A stretch of DNA of 45,036 nucleotides from Thermoleophilia bacterium. Lineage in GTDB: Bacteria; Actinomycetota; Thermoleophilia; Gaiellales; Gaiellaceae. The notes beneath the pieces were generated by a model. It was not told where the DNA came from. It worked only from the letters and a program-made list of their open reading frames with translations, and searched no databases. Location of the stretch: the NCBI GenBank assembly GCA_020845695.1, contig JADLFG010000074.1, positions 1 through 45,036 on the forward strand. Reading direction: 5' to 3'. Of this stretch, positions 1 to 7,888 are shown one piece after another; the stretch's first letter is position 1; each line of letters opens with the position of its first letter. The position numbers and the translations under genes were made by a program.

Positions 1-238
1 CCCGCGCGAGGTTGACCGGGCCGGGCTCCTGAGGCGTGCCAGGTGAGCCCATGCGTGTCCGTGCGGTGCTGTCCCCGGTGCTGCCCCGGCCGCTGAAAAA
101 TCGCTCTGAGCAGGGAGGTTCGAGCCCAGTACCGCCCATCAGATCCTCGGGAACGGTTGGTCTGGCGGGACTCGCCGCGGGGCGCTTCCTTCCCGGCCGA
201 AGGAGGCCGCGCTGGAGAAGTGGATCGCGCTCGGCGAG
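1..238. other. Window edge, no gene recognised
   Basis: No reading frame here has convincing coding character. A stretch around 110-140 looks superficially like the T-arm of a tRNA but has no matching 5' acceptor strand. The frame of the next gene is open from 110 but has no ATG, GTG or TTG before 239. A truncated 3' end of a gene starting outside the window cannot be excluded for the first bases. Confidence 0.3.
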
Positions 239-433
239 GTGGTGCTCGCGAACCTCGCCTGGATCGAGGAGCTCGACATCGAGGGGTGGCTGCTCGCCAC
301 CGCGGCCGTCGTCGCGGGAGGAGTCGCCGCCTGGTTCTTCGTCGGCCCTGTCTGGCTCGTAGTCGGCGCGAGCCTCTACCTGGCTTTGCTCGTCACCGTC
401 AAGGTGCTCGTCGATCGCCGGCGTCCCGACTGA
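239..433 (+). CDS. Small two-helix membrane protein, unknown function
   Basis: The 64-residue product has a short acidic N-terminal helix (ANLAWIEELDIEGW), two hydrophobic segments at about residues 18-35 and 37-57, and a basic tail (DRRRPD), consistent with a small hairpin membrane protein. GTG 239 is the first usable start, but the upstream in-frame sequence (KEAALEKWIALGE) also looks coding and no clear Shine-Dalgarno precedes 239. The real start may therefore be further upstream at a rarer codon. I do not recognise a family. The codon use matches neighbouring genes, which supports it being real. Confidence 0.45.
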   Translation: MVLANLAWIEELDIEGWLLATAAVVAGGVAAWFFVGPVWLVVGASLYLALLVTVKVLVDRRRPD

Positions 434-440
434 GCGCACT

Positions 441-467
441 TCAGCGCGCGCGGCGGGCTGCCGATAG
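441..467 (+). promoter_or_regulatory. Possible WhiG/FliA-type promoter upstream of the lipoprotein pair
   Basis: GCCGATAG at 460-467 matches seven of eight bases of the sigma-28/WhiG -10 consensus GCCGATAA. TCAG at 441-444 lies 15 bases upstream, at the expected distance but a poor match to TAAA. It sits about 100 bases before the first lipoprotein gene. The same octamer also occurs inside a coding region near 5985, so chance is possible. Confidence 0.25.
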
Positions 468-565
468 GGCGAGGGTGCGGCCCGTCCGGCCGCGCTGCGA
501 GGATTGCGGCCGAGAGCGAAGCGCGCCGCACGCCGGCGCAGGGACGACAACACGGGGAGGTAACC

Positions 566-1024
566 ATGGGGACACGGAGGGCAGCAGCCGCCGTCGCGGC
601 GCTCGCGCTCGCGGGCGTCGCCGCCGGCTGCGGCGGTGGTGGCGGCGGTGATCGCCTCAGCAAGGAGGAGTTCATCGCCCAGGCGGACGCGATCTGCAAG
701 CAGGCCAACGCGGACATCGACGCGCTCGGCGAGCCGACGAGCCTCGAGGAGATCGTGACGCTCGCGGCCAGCGCGATCAAGATCCAGGAGGAGTCCCTCG
801 CCGAGCTCCGCGCGCTCAAGCCGCCGGAGGAGGACGAGGCGACGCTGAACGAGGCCTACGATCTGGTCGAGCAGCAGGTCGAGGTCGGCAAGAAGGTCCA
901 GGCCGCCGCCGAGGCCGGCGACATGGAGACGATCGAGGCCCTGATCGCGGAGAACGAGCCGCTCGACGAGCAGGCCGACCAGATCGCGCTCGACTACGGT
1001 CTGACCGAGTGCGGAAACGACTAG
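566..1024 (+). CDS. Secreted lipoprotein, paralogue A
   Basis: The 152-residue protein has a basic N terminus, an alanine-rich hydrophobic stretch and a lipobox ending in Cys22 followed by a glycine run, so it should be lipid-anchored on the outer face of the membrane. The mature part is acidic and predicted helical, with one Cys near residue 44 (DAICK) and one near the C terminus (LTECG) that could form a disulfide. A strong GGGGAGG ribosome site precedes ATG 566. The next gene starts 10 bases downstream and encodes a close paralogue, so the two are a tandem duplication and probably co-transcribed. No enzymatic motif is visible; function is unknown. Confidence 0.8.
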   Translation: MGTRRAAAAVAALALAGVAAGCGGGGGGDRLSKEEFIAQADAICKQANADIDALGEPTSLEEIVTLAASAIKIQEESLAELRALKPPEEDEATLNEAYDLVEQQVEVGKKVQAAAEAGDMETIEALIAENEPLDEQADQIALDYGLTECGND

Positions 1025-1034
1025 GAGGAATGGC

Positions 1035-1490
1035 TTGAGGAGATACCGGTTCGGGATCGCGATCGCGTTGGCCGCCGCGGTTGCCGCCGCGGGCTGCGGC
1101 GGCGGCGGCGGTGGCGACCGCCTCACCAAGGAGGAGTACATCGCCCAGGCCGACGCGATCTGCAAGGCCTCGGAGGACAAGCTCGACGCGCTCGCGGAGC
1201 CGGCGACCAAGGAGGAGTTCGCCTCCTTCCTCGAGGAGGGGCTCGCGCTCTCGGAGGCTCAGCTCGACGATCTCCGCGCGCTCAACCCGCCCGAGGCCGA
1301 CGAGGCGACGCTCGAGGAGGCCTACTCGCTGGTCGAGCAGCAGCTCGACGTGATCCGCCAGATGGTCGACGCCGTCAAGGCCGACGACGAGGCGAAGGTC
1401 CAGGAGCTCGTCACTCAGGGCGACGCCCTGAACGCCGAGGCCGACCGCATCGCGGCCGACTACGGGCTCAAGGAGTGCGGCAGCAGCTAG
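1035..1490 (+). CDS. Secreted lipoprotein, paralogue B
   Basis: This 151-residue lipoprotein aligns end to end with the preceding gene: lipobox Cys21 plus poly-Gly, the block DRLTKEEYIAQADAICK, the block LNPPEADEATLEEAY and the ending YGLKECG. Both non-lipobox cysteines are conserved, supporting a structural disulfide. It starts at TTG 1035 preceded by AGGAGG, which overlaps the stop region of paralogue A. The pair has diverged considerably in the middle, so the duplication is not recent. The function is unknown; an extracellular helical binding or adaptor role is only a guess. Confidence 0.8.
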   Translation: MRRYRFGIAIALAAAVAAAGCGGGGGGDRLTKEEYIAQADAICKASEDKLDALAEPATKEEFASFLEEGLALSEAQLDDLRALNPPEADEATLEEAYSLVEQQLDVIRQMVDAVKADDEAKVQELVTQGDALNAEADRIAADYGLKECGSS

Positions 1491-1518
1491 CCGGCCGCCC
1501 GCTCGGATACCGCGCCGG

Positions 1519-1563
1519 GGGCGGGCGGGGGCACGCGACCGCGTCGCGCGCCCCCGCCCGCCC
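1519..1563 (+). terminator. GC-rich hairpin, probable transcription terminator
   Basis: The arms GGGCGGGCGGGGGC (1519-1532) and GCCCCCGCCCGCCC (1550-1563) are perfect 14-base complements with a 17-base loop. It lies directly after the lipoprotein pair. There is no following T run, as is common for hairpin terminators in high-GC actinobacteria. Confidence 0.65.
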
Positions 1564-1590
1564 ACCCGGGTTTGATCCGGTCTCGAGGCG

Positions 1591-2385
1591 GTGAGCGCGA
1601 CAGCGACAGCCGAGCTTGCCGGCGGCTCGCTCGACCTCCGGGCGATCGCCTGGATCCTCGGGGCGGGCCTCGCCACCGGCCTCGGCGGGATCGCGGTGCT
1701 GCTCGTCAGGCACCCGTCCCCGCGCAGCCTCGACGTGCTGCTCGGCTTCACCGCCGGGGTCATGTTCGCCGCCGCCGCGTTCAGCCTGCTCGTCCCCGCG
1801 CTCGAGCTCGGCTCGCTCTGGGAGGTGCTCGTGGGCTTCACGCTCGGCGGCGCCGCGCTCGCGGTCGCCGACCGCTACGTGCCGCACCTGCACATGCGCT
1901 TCTTCGAGAGCCGCCACGCCGACACACCGGGACGGAGGCGTGCCTGGCAGCGAGCCGGCCTCCTGATCTCCGCGCTCACGATCCACAACATCCCGGAAGG
2001 CATGGCCGTTGGGGTCGCGTTCGCGGCCGGCGGCCCCGAGCTGGGCGTCCCGGTCGCGCTCGCGATCGGAATCCAGAACGTCCCCGAGGGCTTCGCCGCC
2101 GCGGCCCCCCTCGTCGAGGCGGGCGTCCGCCCGCGGGCCGCCGCCGCTGTCGCAGCCGTGACCGGCCTGTTCGAGCCGCCCGCCGCCCTCGCGGCGTTCG
2201 CCACGTTCGAGCTCTCGTCGGTGATGCTCCCCGCGGGCCTCGCGTTCGCCGGCGGCGCGATGATCTACGTGATCGCCGACGAGCTGATTCCGGAGAGCCA
2301 CGCGCGCGGCCACGAGCGCGAGGCGACGATGGCCCTGCTCGGCGGCTTCATCCTGATGATGGGCCTCGATAACGCGTTCGGCTGA
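1591..2385 (+). CDS. ZIP-family divalent metal transporter
   Basis: The 264-residue polytopic membrane protein carries the two ZIP signature helices: HNIPEG at about residues 131-136 and QNVPEG at about 155-160, whose His, Asn and Glu residues form the binuclear metal site. Length and about eight hydrophobic segments fit the bacterial ZupT/GufA-like branch. Such proteins import Zn, Fe or Mn into the cytoplasm; substrate cannot be assigned here. A charged loop (RYVPHLHMRFFESRHADTPGRRR) containing several histidines lies between the third and fourth helices, as is typical. GTG 1591 is the chosen start. It is separated from the lipoproteins by a strong hairpin, so it is probably transcribed alone. 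Confidence 0.85.
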   Translation: MSATATAELAGGSLDLRAIAWILGAGLATGLGGIAVLLVRHPSPRSLDVLLGFTAGVMFAAAAFSLLVPALELGSLWEVLVGFTLGGAALAVADRYVPHLHMRFFESRHADTPGRRRAWQRAGLLISALTIHNIPEGMAVGVAFAAGGPELGVPVALAIGIQNVPEGFAAAAPLVEAGVRPRAAAAVAAVTGLFEPPAALAAFATFELSSVMLPAGLAFAGGAMIYVIADELIPESHARGHEREATMALLGGFILMMGLDNAFG

Positions 2386-2492
2386 GCTCGCTGGGCCCGT
2401 CCGGACCGGGCAGGGAAGCCGGGCGGGGCGGCGAACGGGCCGCCAGGAGGCAACGCGGGACGTGCTCGCGCTTGGTGGCAGCGGGCCGTCCG

Positions 2493-5400
2493 ATGTACCG
2501 TTTCAGGCCGATGCCGACCGCGACCCGAGGCCGGATCACGCCCGCCCAGATCGCGGAGCTGCGCCGCTGGGCCCGCGGCCTTCGAGCCGGCGAGGACGAC
2601 CGACTCGAGCGGGCAACGCGTGCGGTCGTCAGGCTCGCCGACGAGGCGCTCCGCCGGCGGGAGCCCGAGGGCGGGGGCGGCTGGGACTGGAGCGGCTCCG
2701 CCGGCCCGACACCGCCGACGCCCGAGCAGCTCGAGCGGATCCGGCGCTTCGCCAGGCAGGCCGTGGCCGATGGCGGCAGTGACGAGCTCAGGGCTGCCGC
2801 ACGGGCGATCCTGCTCCTCTGCGACGACATCGAGGCGCCCGGCGAGGAGGACGGCCCCGAGCCCGCGGCGGCTCCCGCGCGGGCGCGCGCCGGCGGCGGG
2901 CGCGCTCGTCTTGCCACGAGCCTCGGGCGCGCGCTCGCGCGCTGGCGTCGCGTGAGCCCGCTCGTCCTGCTTTCCCTGCTCGTCCCGCTCGCCGCTTTCG
3001 CCGTCGTGATCGTCCTCGCTCGCGCCGCCGCACCCGAGCTCGACCCGCGCGGACCCGCGGACGGTCTCGTCAACGCGGCCGAGGTGGCGCAGCTCACGTT
3101 CTCGATCGCCGGCGACAGGGGCACGCTCGAGCGGGCCGAGTGGACGCTCGACGGCAAGCGGGTCACCGGGGGTGCCCGGGTTGCGGGCGACCGGGTCGCG
3201 TTCGGGCCGGGCAAGCTCGGCGACGGCCGCCACACGCTCGAGGTCAGTCTCCCCGGGCTCGCGCTCTGGTCCCCCGGCGAGGCCGCGTGGACCTTCACGG
3301 TCGACACGGCGCCGCCGGAGATCCGCGTCACCAAGGGCTCGCTGCGCGCCCAGGTGCGAAACCCCTACGAGCTGCGGGGCGCGGTCACCGGCGGCGGCTC
3401 GCTCACGGTCGGCGGCAAGCCGGTCGAGCTCGACGGGGAAGGCCGCTTCGCGGTCTCCTACGACGCCCCCCCGGGCGGGGCGATTCGCCTCGTCGCCGCC
3501 GACCGGGCCGGCAACACCGCCACGAGCACGCTGACCGTCAAGCTCGTGCCGCGCCGGCCGCCCAACCCGATCCGCGGCGTCCACGTCAGCGCGGACGGAT
3601 GGGCGAGCGACGAGCTCCGCGCCGGGATCCTCGCCCTGATCGAGCAGGGGCGGATCAACACCGTCCAGCTCGACCTCAAGGACGAGTCGGGTGTGATCGG
3701 CTGGGACGCCGACGTCCCGCTGGCCCGCAAGGCCGGCGCGATCCGGGATACCTTCGACCTCGAGGCCGCCGTGAAACAGCTCCACGCCAAGGGCGTGCGC
3801 GTCGTCGGCCGGCTCGTCGCGTTCCGCGACCCGATCCTCTCCGAGTGGGCGTGGAAGCAGAAGCAGCGCGATCTCGTGATCCAGACGCCGGGAGGCGACG
3901 CCTACTCCGGTGGCTACGGCGGCTTCACGAACTTCGCGAGCGACGAGGTGCGTGCCTACAACATCGCGGTCGCGGTCGCCGCCGCCGAGCTCGGGGTGGA
4001 CGACATCCTCTACGACTACGTCCGGCGTCCCGACGGGCCGCTCGACTCGATGGTCTTCCCCGGCCTGTCCGGGTCGGCGGCGGAGTCGATCACCTCGTTC
4101 CTGCGCGAGAGCCGCCTCGCCCTCGCCCCGACCGGCGCGTTCCTCGGCGCCTCCGTGTTCGGGATCGCCGCCACCCGCCCGGAGGAGATCGGGCAGCACG
4201 TTCCCTCGATCGCCCGCGAGGTCGACTACGTCGCGCCGATGGTCTACCCGTCCCACTGGGGGCCCTACGAGTACGGGCTGGAGAGCCCGGTCGCGCAGCC
4301 GTACGAGATCGTCAAGCTCTCGCTCGCCGACTTCCGGCGCGCGGTGCGCGGTACCGGTGCCCGTGTCGTGCCGTGGCTCCAGGACTTCTCCCTCGGTGTC
4401 GACTACGGCCCGGCCGAGGTGAAAGCCCAGATCGACGGCGCCGCAGACGCGGGCCTCGACGAGTTCCTGCTCTGGGACCCCGCCGTCACCTACACCGCCG
4501 GCGCGCTCGCCGGCGGCGCCGAGCTTCCGACGGTCGGGGTGGCCAAGCCCGGGCAGGCCTCGGCCGAGCTTGTCAAGCTCCCGTCCACGAGCGGGACGGT
4601 CGCCCCCGAGCCCGCGCGGGGGGAGCCGCAGCCGGCGACGCAGGTGGAGCAGGCGGCCGTCGACAGTGGGCTCCAGCCGAACGAGCTCGGTCTCGTGCCG
4701 GTGCTCATGTACCACCAGATCGTCCCCGGCGGCGGCAGCGAGTACGACCTCACCCCCGACGAGTTTCGTGCCGAGCTCGGGCGCCTGTACGAAGAGCACT
4801 ACCGCCCGATCACCGCTCGCGACCTCGTCAGCGGGACGATCGACGTCCCCGAGGGGACGACCCCGGTCGTGCTCACGTTCGACGACTCGAGCGCGAGCCA
4901 GGCCGGCCTGCGCGACGACGGCACGATCGACCCCGAGACCGCCGTCGGGATCATGCTCGAGTTCGCGGAGAGCCACCCGGGCTTCGTGCCGGCCGCGACC
5001 TTCTACCTGAACGGCGACCCGTTCGGGGCCGGTGAGAAGACCGGGGAGCTGCTCCGCTGGCTCGCCGCGAACGGATTCGAGCTCGCCAACCACACGCGCG
5101 ACCACACGAACTTCAGCGAGGTCTCGGGCGAGGAGGTGCAGCGCCAGCTCGTGCTCGAAAACCGGGTCATCCGCGAGCACGTGCCCGATGCGAAGGTCGT
5201 GACGATGGCGCTCCCGTACGGGGTCATGCCCGACCCGGCCCGCCTCGCCCGCAAGGGGACCTGGGAGGGGGAGCCGTACGCGTTCAAGGGCGTGATGCTG
5301 GTCGGGGCCGAGCCGGCGCCGTCGCCGTACTCGGCCGCGTTCGCCGCCGGCGGCATCCCGCGCATCCGCTCCGCGCTCGAGCGCTCGGTCGAGCTCGGCT

Positions 5401-5540
5401 CCGCCTACTGGCTCGACACGCTCGCCGAGAGCCCCGGGCTGCGCTACGTCTCCGACGGCGATCCGGACGCGATCGCGTTTCCGGAGAGCCGCCAGGGCAA
5501 CCTGGCCAGCCGCTTCGCCGACCGGGCGAAGCCGTACTGA
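2493..5540 (+). CDS. Membrane-anchored DUF4015 glycoside-hydrolase-like / polysaccharide deacetylase fusion
   Basis: This is a protein of about 1015 residues. Residues ~15-56 and ~75-115 are two similar helical modules, each starting TPxQ and rich in Arg/Ala, lying before the single membrane segment (~154-177) and therefore probably cytoplasmic. Outside follow two Ig-like beta domains (~185-350), a DUF4015 TIM-barrel domain (~360-665; NTVQLDLKDESG, DILYDYVRRPDG, YVAPMVYPSHW), a Pro-rich linker and a CE4/NodB polysaccharide deacetylase (~735-960). The deacetylase retains the metal triad: TFDD (Asp797/798) and HTRDH (His867, His871). The combination suggests cell-wall or capsule polysaccharide remodelling at the membrane surface. 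Upstream starts TTG 2472 and GTG 2475 and downstream ATG 2511 are alternatives; none has a clear ribosome site. It stands alone between a ZIP gene and a convergent lipoprotein gene. Confidence 0.82.
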   Translation: MYRFRPMPTATRGRITPAQIAELRRWARGLRAGEDDRLERATRAVVRLADEALRRREPEGGGGWDWSGSAGPTPPTPEQLERIRRFARQAVADGGSDELRAAARAILLLCDDIEAPGEEDGPEPAAAPARARAGGGRARLATSLGRALARWRRVSPLVLLSLLVPLAAFAVVIVLARAAAPELDPRGPADGLVNAAEVAQLTFSIAGDRGTLERAEWTLDGKRVTGGARVAGDRVAFGPGKLGDGRHTLEVSLPGLALWSPGEAAWTFTVDTAPPEIRVTKGSLRAQVRNPYELRGAVTGGGSLTVGGKPVELDGEGRFAVSYDAPPGGAIRLVAADRAGNTATSTLTVKLVPRRPPNPIRGVHVSADGWASDELRAGILALIEQGRINTVQLDLKDESGVIGWDADVPLARKAGAIRDTFDLEAAVKQLHAKGVRVVGRLVAFRDPILSEWAWKQKQRDLVIQTPGGDAYSGGYGGFTNFASDEVRAYNIAVAVAAAELGVDDILYDYVRRPDGPLDSMVFPGLSGSAAESITSFLRESRLALAPTGAFLGASVFGIAATRPEEIGQHVPSIAREVDYVAPMVYPSHWGPYEYGLESPVAQPYEIVKLSLADFRRAVRGTGARVVPWLQDFSLGVDYGPAEVKAQIDGAADAGLDEFLLWDPAVTYTAGALAGGAELPTVGVAKPGQASAELVKLPSTSGTVAPEPARGEPQPATQVEQAAVDSGLQPNELGLVPVLMYHQIVPGGGSEYDLTPDEFRAELGRLYEEHYRPITARDLVSGTIDVPEGTTPVVLTFDDSSASQAGLRDDGTIDPETAVGIMLEFAESHPGFVPAATFYLNGDPFGAGEKTGELLRWLAANGFELANHTRDHTNFSEVSGEEVQRQLVLENRVIREHVPDAKVVTMALPYGVMPDPARLARKGTWEGEPYAFKGVMLVGAEPAPSPYSAAFAAGGIPRIRSALERSVELGSAYWLDTLAESPGLRYVSDGDPDAIAFPESRQGNLASRFADRAKPY

Positions 5541-5555
5541 GCTCGGCCGGCCGGC

Positions 5556-5996
5556 TCAGCCGCTCGCCAGCTTGCGCAGCTCCTTGTTGATCAGCTTCGC
5601 GGTCTTCGTGCCGACGAGACCGTCCGCTTTCAGCTTGTGTTTCTTCTGGAACTTGACCACGGCCTTCTTCGTCTTCTCGCCCCAGATCCCGTCGGCCTCG
5701 CCGATGTTGTAGCCGAGCAGGAGCAGCGCCTCCTGCACCTCCGCGATCTTCTCCGTAGGGCTCTGCGGGCCGATCGGCGCCTCCTTCGGGACCTTGATCT
5801 GGAAGGCCTCGCCGGGCTGCGTGTCCACCGGCTCGGTCTCCGTCTCCGGTGTCGTCTCGATCGTCCCGGTGTCGAAGATGCCGGTGTCGAACAGGTCCGT
5901 CGTGCCGGCGCCCTCGTCATCACCGCCGCAGCCGGCGAGGGGGAGCCCAACCCCGGCGGCGAGAGCGACAAGGACTGCTGCCAGCCGATAGCGCAT
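5556..5996 (-). CDS. Peptidoglycan-binding lipoprotein (PG_binding_1)
   Basis: The 146-residue product starts at ATG 5996 with a signal peptide and lipobox ending in Cys23 (LAGC), followed by a low-complexity Thr/Glu/Asp linker with repeats of FDTG and TETE. The C-terminal ~65 residues are a peptidoglycan-binding-like domain: EVQEALLLLGY, then ADGIWGEKTKKAVVKFQKKH and ADGLVGTKTAKLI, the usual three-helix repeat with D-G-x-x-G turns. It should tether to the outer membrane leaflet and contact peptidoglycan. The frame stays open upstream of 5996 but has no coding character there. It is convergent with the fusion gene, with 15 bases between the stops. Confidence 0.85.
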   Translation of the reverse strand: MRYRLAAVLVALAAGVGLPLAGCGGDDEGAGTTDLFDTGIFDTGTIETTPETETEPVDTQPGEAFQIKVPKEAPIGPQSPTEKIAEVQEALLLLGYNIGEADGIWGEKTKKAVVKFQKKHKLKADGLVGTKTAKLINKELRKLASG

Positions 5997-6025
5997 GTGA
6001 GTGCGAAGTCTACGCGCCACTGCGG

Positions 6026-6871
6026 TCAGGATGGAAGGTCCCGGGAAAAACTTGCGCTCGCATCCTCGCCGTCTCCCCCGGAGAGCGGGTGCTCGCGGCC
6101 CTGGTGCTCGGCAAGCACCGCCTCGCGCTCCTCCTCCTCGCCCAGCAGCCGTAGCACGAAGTACCCGATCGCGAGCAGGAACACGAGCGCCTGCTCGGCC
6201 GTCATCAGGACGCCGCCGAGGTTCTGGTCCTCGACCGGCGAGAGCCCCCAGAGCCGCGGCGCCCGCTGGTACGTGTCGTAGAGCGCGGAGCCCGCGAACG
6301 TGAGCGCGAGCCCGAGGAACGCCGAGCCGACGAAGCCCGCGAACAGGTAGCCGATCCGGGCTGGCGTCGAGACCCGGCGAGGGGCGTCGGAGAGGACCGG
6401 CCACCAGAAGACGAGCCCGATCGCGACGAGCGTCGCGTGCTCGACGTTCAGGAGCCACTGGTTGCGCAGGGCGGTGTCGTAGACGGCCGCGAGATGGATC
6501 ACGTACCAGCCCGCGAGCCACACCGGCAGCGCCACTCGCGGCCTCGTCAGCGCCGCCAGCGCCCGGCCGCCGCGGCAGGCGATCGCAGCCCGCATCGACG
6601 GGGTCAGCCCGAGCAGCAGGAGCGGCGGCGCCCAGTCGGCGAGGATCACGTTCTGCAGCAGGTGGACGAGCACGAGGTAGCTCGTCGCGATCGTCTCGAG
6701 CGGCGAGTTGACCGAGCCCGCGACGAGGAGCAGCCCGGCGCCGAACAGGAAGGCTCGCCAGCGCGGGACCCGCTCGCGGCGGGAGGCACGCCAGTAGAGG
6801 GCGCCGGCGAGCGCGCCGAGCGCGAGAAACAGCGGCTCGAAGCTCGGCGAGTACGGGCCCGGGGCGCTCAC
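6026..6871 (-). CDS. CtaG-family cytochrome oxidase assembly membrane protein (second copy)
   Basis: The 281-residue polytopic protein has the CtaG_caa3 pattern: HLLQNVILADWAPPLLLLGL, WYVIHLAAVYD, LLNVEHATLVAIGLVFWWP and VEDQNLGGVLM, with His and Asp residues placed in or near helices. CtaG of Bacillus-type caa3 oxidases is needed for Cu-A/Cu-B assembly, so a role in copper delivery to a terminal oxidase is likely. GTG 6871 overlaps the TGA of the preceding ctaG-like gene (GTGA), which fixes the start. The C terminus is acidic and soluble (GEEEEREAVLAEHQG). The family member is divergent from the first copy, so the two may work as a heteromer or on different metal centres. Confidence 0.8.
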   Translation of the reverse strand: MSAPGPYSPSFEPLFLALGALAGALYWRASRRERVPRWRAFLFGAGLLLVAGSVNSPLETIATSYLVLVHLLQNVILADWAPPLLLLGLTPSMRAAIACRGGRALAALTRPRVALPVWLAGWYVIHLAAVYDTALRNQWLLNVEHATLVAIGLVFWWPVLSDAPRRVSTPARIGYLFAGFVGSAFLGLALTFAGSALYDTYQRAPRLWGLSPVEDQNLGGVLMTAEQALVFLLAIGYFVLRLLGEEEEREAVLAEHQGREHPLSGGDGEDASASFSRDLPS

Positions 6872-7743
6872 GGGCGCGACCCGGGCACGACCGGCGCAGC
6901 CCCGGCCCGCTGCTCCCCGTCCGCGGCGAGCAGCGTGAGCGCGACGAACGTCCCCAGCGTAGCGATCTGATCGACCATCATCACGATCCCGGCCAGCCGC
7001 TGGTCGGTGAGCGCTGACAGGTCGAGCAGCCGCTCCGGTGCCGCGGCGTAGGCCGGGTAGAGCGGCTCGAACGAGAACACGAGCACCATCGTCAGCACCT
7101 GGCCGGCGGCGAACACGACCGCCGCGAGCCCGACCCGCCGGGCGCGGCTGAGCCGGCCGCGCCGGGCTGGGTCCAGAAGCTGGTACCAGAGCAGCAGGCC
7201 GGCGAGGACGAACGTCGCGTGCTCGAGGTCGTGCAGGACCGGGCTTGCGAGCGCCGCTTCGTAGGTGCCAGGCACGTGCCAGGCACCGACAGCCGCGAGC
7301 CAGCCCGCGAGCGCCACCCGGGGCCGGACGAGCGCGGCGAGCGCTGCGCGGACGGGCCGGGAGCGCGCGGCCGAGAGCAGCGCCCCCCTTGGCAGCAAGA
7401 AGAAGAGCAGCGGCCCGCTCACGGAGAGCACGATCAGGGCGGGCGCGACGTCCCCGATCAGGACGTGCTGGAGCATGTGGGCGGACAGCAAGTACTCCTC
7501 CCCGATCGCGTCGAGCGGCGACACGAGGGCGAGCACGAGCAGGGCCATGCCCGTGACGAACGTCGCGGCCCGCCAGCCGCGGGCGTGGTCGGCGCGCCCC
7601 CGGCGGCGCAGGCGGACGAATCCCTGCGCGAACAGGCAGAGCGCGAGCGCCGCCGCGGCCAGGACCGCCGGCGCGGGCGACCACGCGAAAGCGAGCTCGC
7701 CGACCGGGATGGGCACGCTGCCGGCGAGGGCGAGGCCGCTCAC
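6868..7743 (-). CDS. CtaG-family cytochrome oxidase assembly membrane protein (first copy)
   Basis: The 291-residue protein with about seven helices shows the CtaG signature in cleaner form: SAHMLQHVLIGDVAPALIVL, GAWHVPGTYEAAL, LHDLEHATFVLAGLLLWY and LTDQRLAGIVMMVDQ. The conserved His residues are the presumed copper ligands. GTG 7743 is chosen because it is 10 bases after the stop of the small upstream gene, and the in-frame sequence further upstream is Ser/Arg-rich antisense-type noise. It is the fourth gene of a five-gene minus-strand operon and is translationally coupled to the second CtaG gene. Confidence 0.82.
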   Translation of the reverse strand: MSGLALAGSVPIPVGELAFAWSPAPAVLAAAALALCLFAQGFVRLRRRGRADHARGWRAATFVTGMALLVLALVSPLDAIGEEYLLSAHMLQHVLIGDVAPALIVLSVSGPLLFFLLPRGALLSAARSRPVRAALAALVRPRVALAGWLAAVGAWHVPGTYEAALASPVLHDLEHATFVLAGLLLWYQLLDPARRGRLSRARRVGLAAVVFAAGQVLTMVLVFSFEPLYPAYAAAPERLLDLSALTDQRLAGIVMMVDQIATLGTFVALTLLAADGEQRAGAAPVVPGSRP

Positions 7744-7753
7744 GCCGCCATTG

Positions 7754-7888
7754 TCACCGAGCCCCGCGGCGCCGGCGCCGGTCGCGGAGCGTCGCGACGA
7801 GGATCCAGACGGCGACGGCCGCGACGGGAACCGCCGCCGCGACCGCGGGGAGCCAGTGGCCCGTGTGCGCAAGCCCGCCCGCGGTCAC
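7754..7888 (-). CDS. 44-residue single-pass membrane peptide in the CtaG operon
   Basis: A short gene is wedged between the larger membrane protein and the first CtaG gene. GTG 7888 overlaps the upstream TGA (GTGA), and the TGA at 7754 lies 10 bases before the next start. The product has a short polar N terminus with two His (AHTGHW), one hydrophobic helix at about residues 12-33 (VAAAVPVAAVAVWILVATL) and a very basic tail (RDRRRRRGAR), the classical N-out/C-in small membrane protein. Its exact fit between two genes with coupling at one end makes it likely to be translated. It may be a small subunit or stabiliser of the copper-assembly complex; that is inference. Confidence 0.65.
   Translation of the reverse strand: MTAGGLAHTGHWLPAVAAAVPVAAVAVWILVATLRDRRRRRGAR

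Noticed and set aside
100..146. tRNA-like T-arm (AGGTTCGAGCCC) near the window start
   Set aside because: No matching 5' acceptor or D arm upstream; the stem has a mismatch and the anticodon arm is absent.
2265..5180. Very long minus-strand open frame opposite the DUF4015 fusion
   Set aside because: High-GC genomes give long antisense frames; its composition (Arg, Asp, Gly, Val-rich with no motifs) is that of a shadow of the real plus-strand gene.
5984..5993. GCCGATAG octamer resembling a sigma-28 -10
   Set aside because: It lies inside the signal-peptide coding region of the opposite-strand lipoprotein with no gene to serve downstream; counted as a chance match and as a caution for the other sites.
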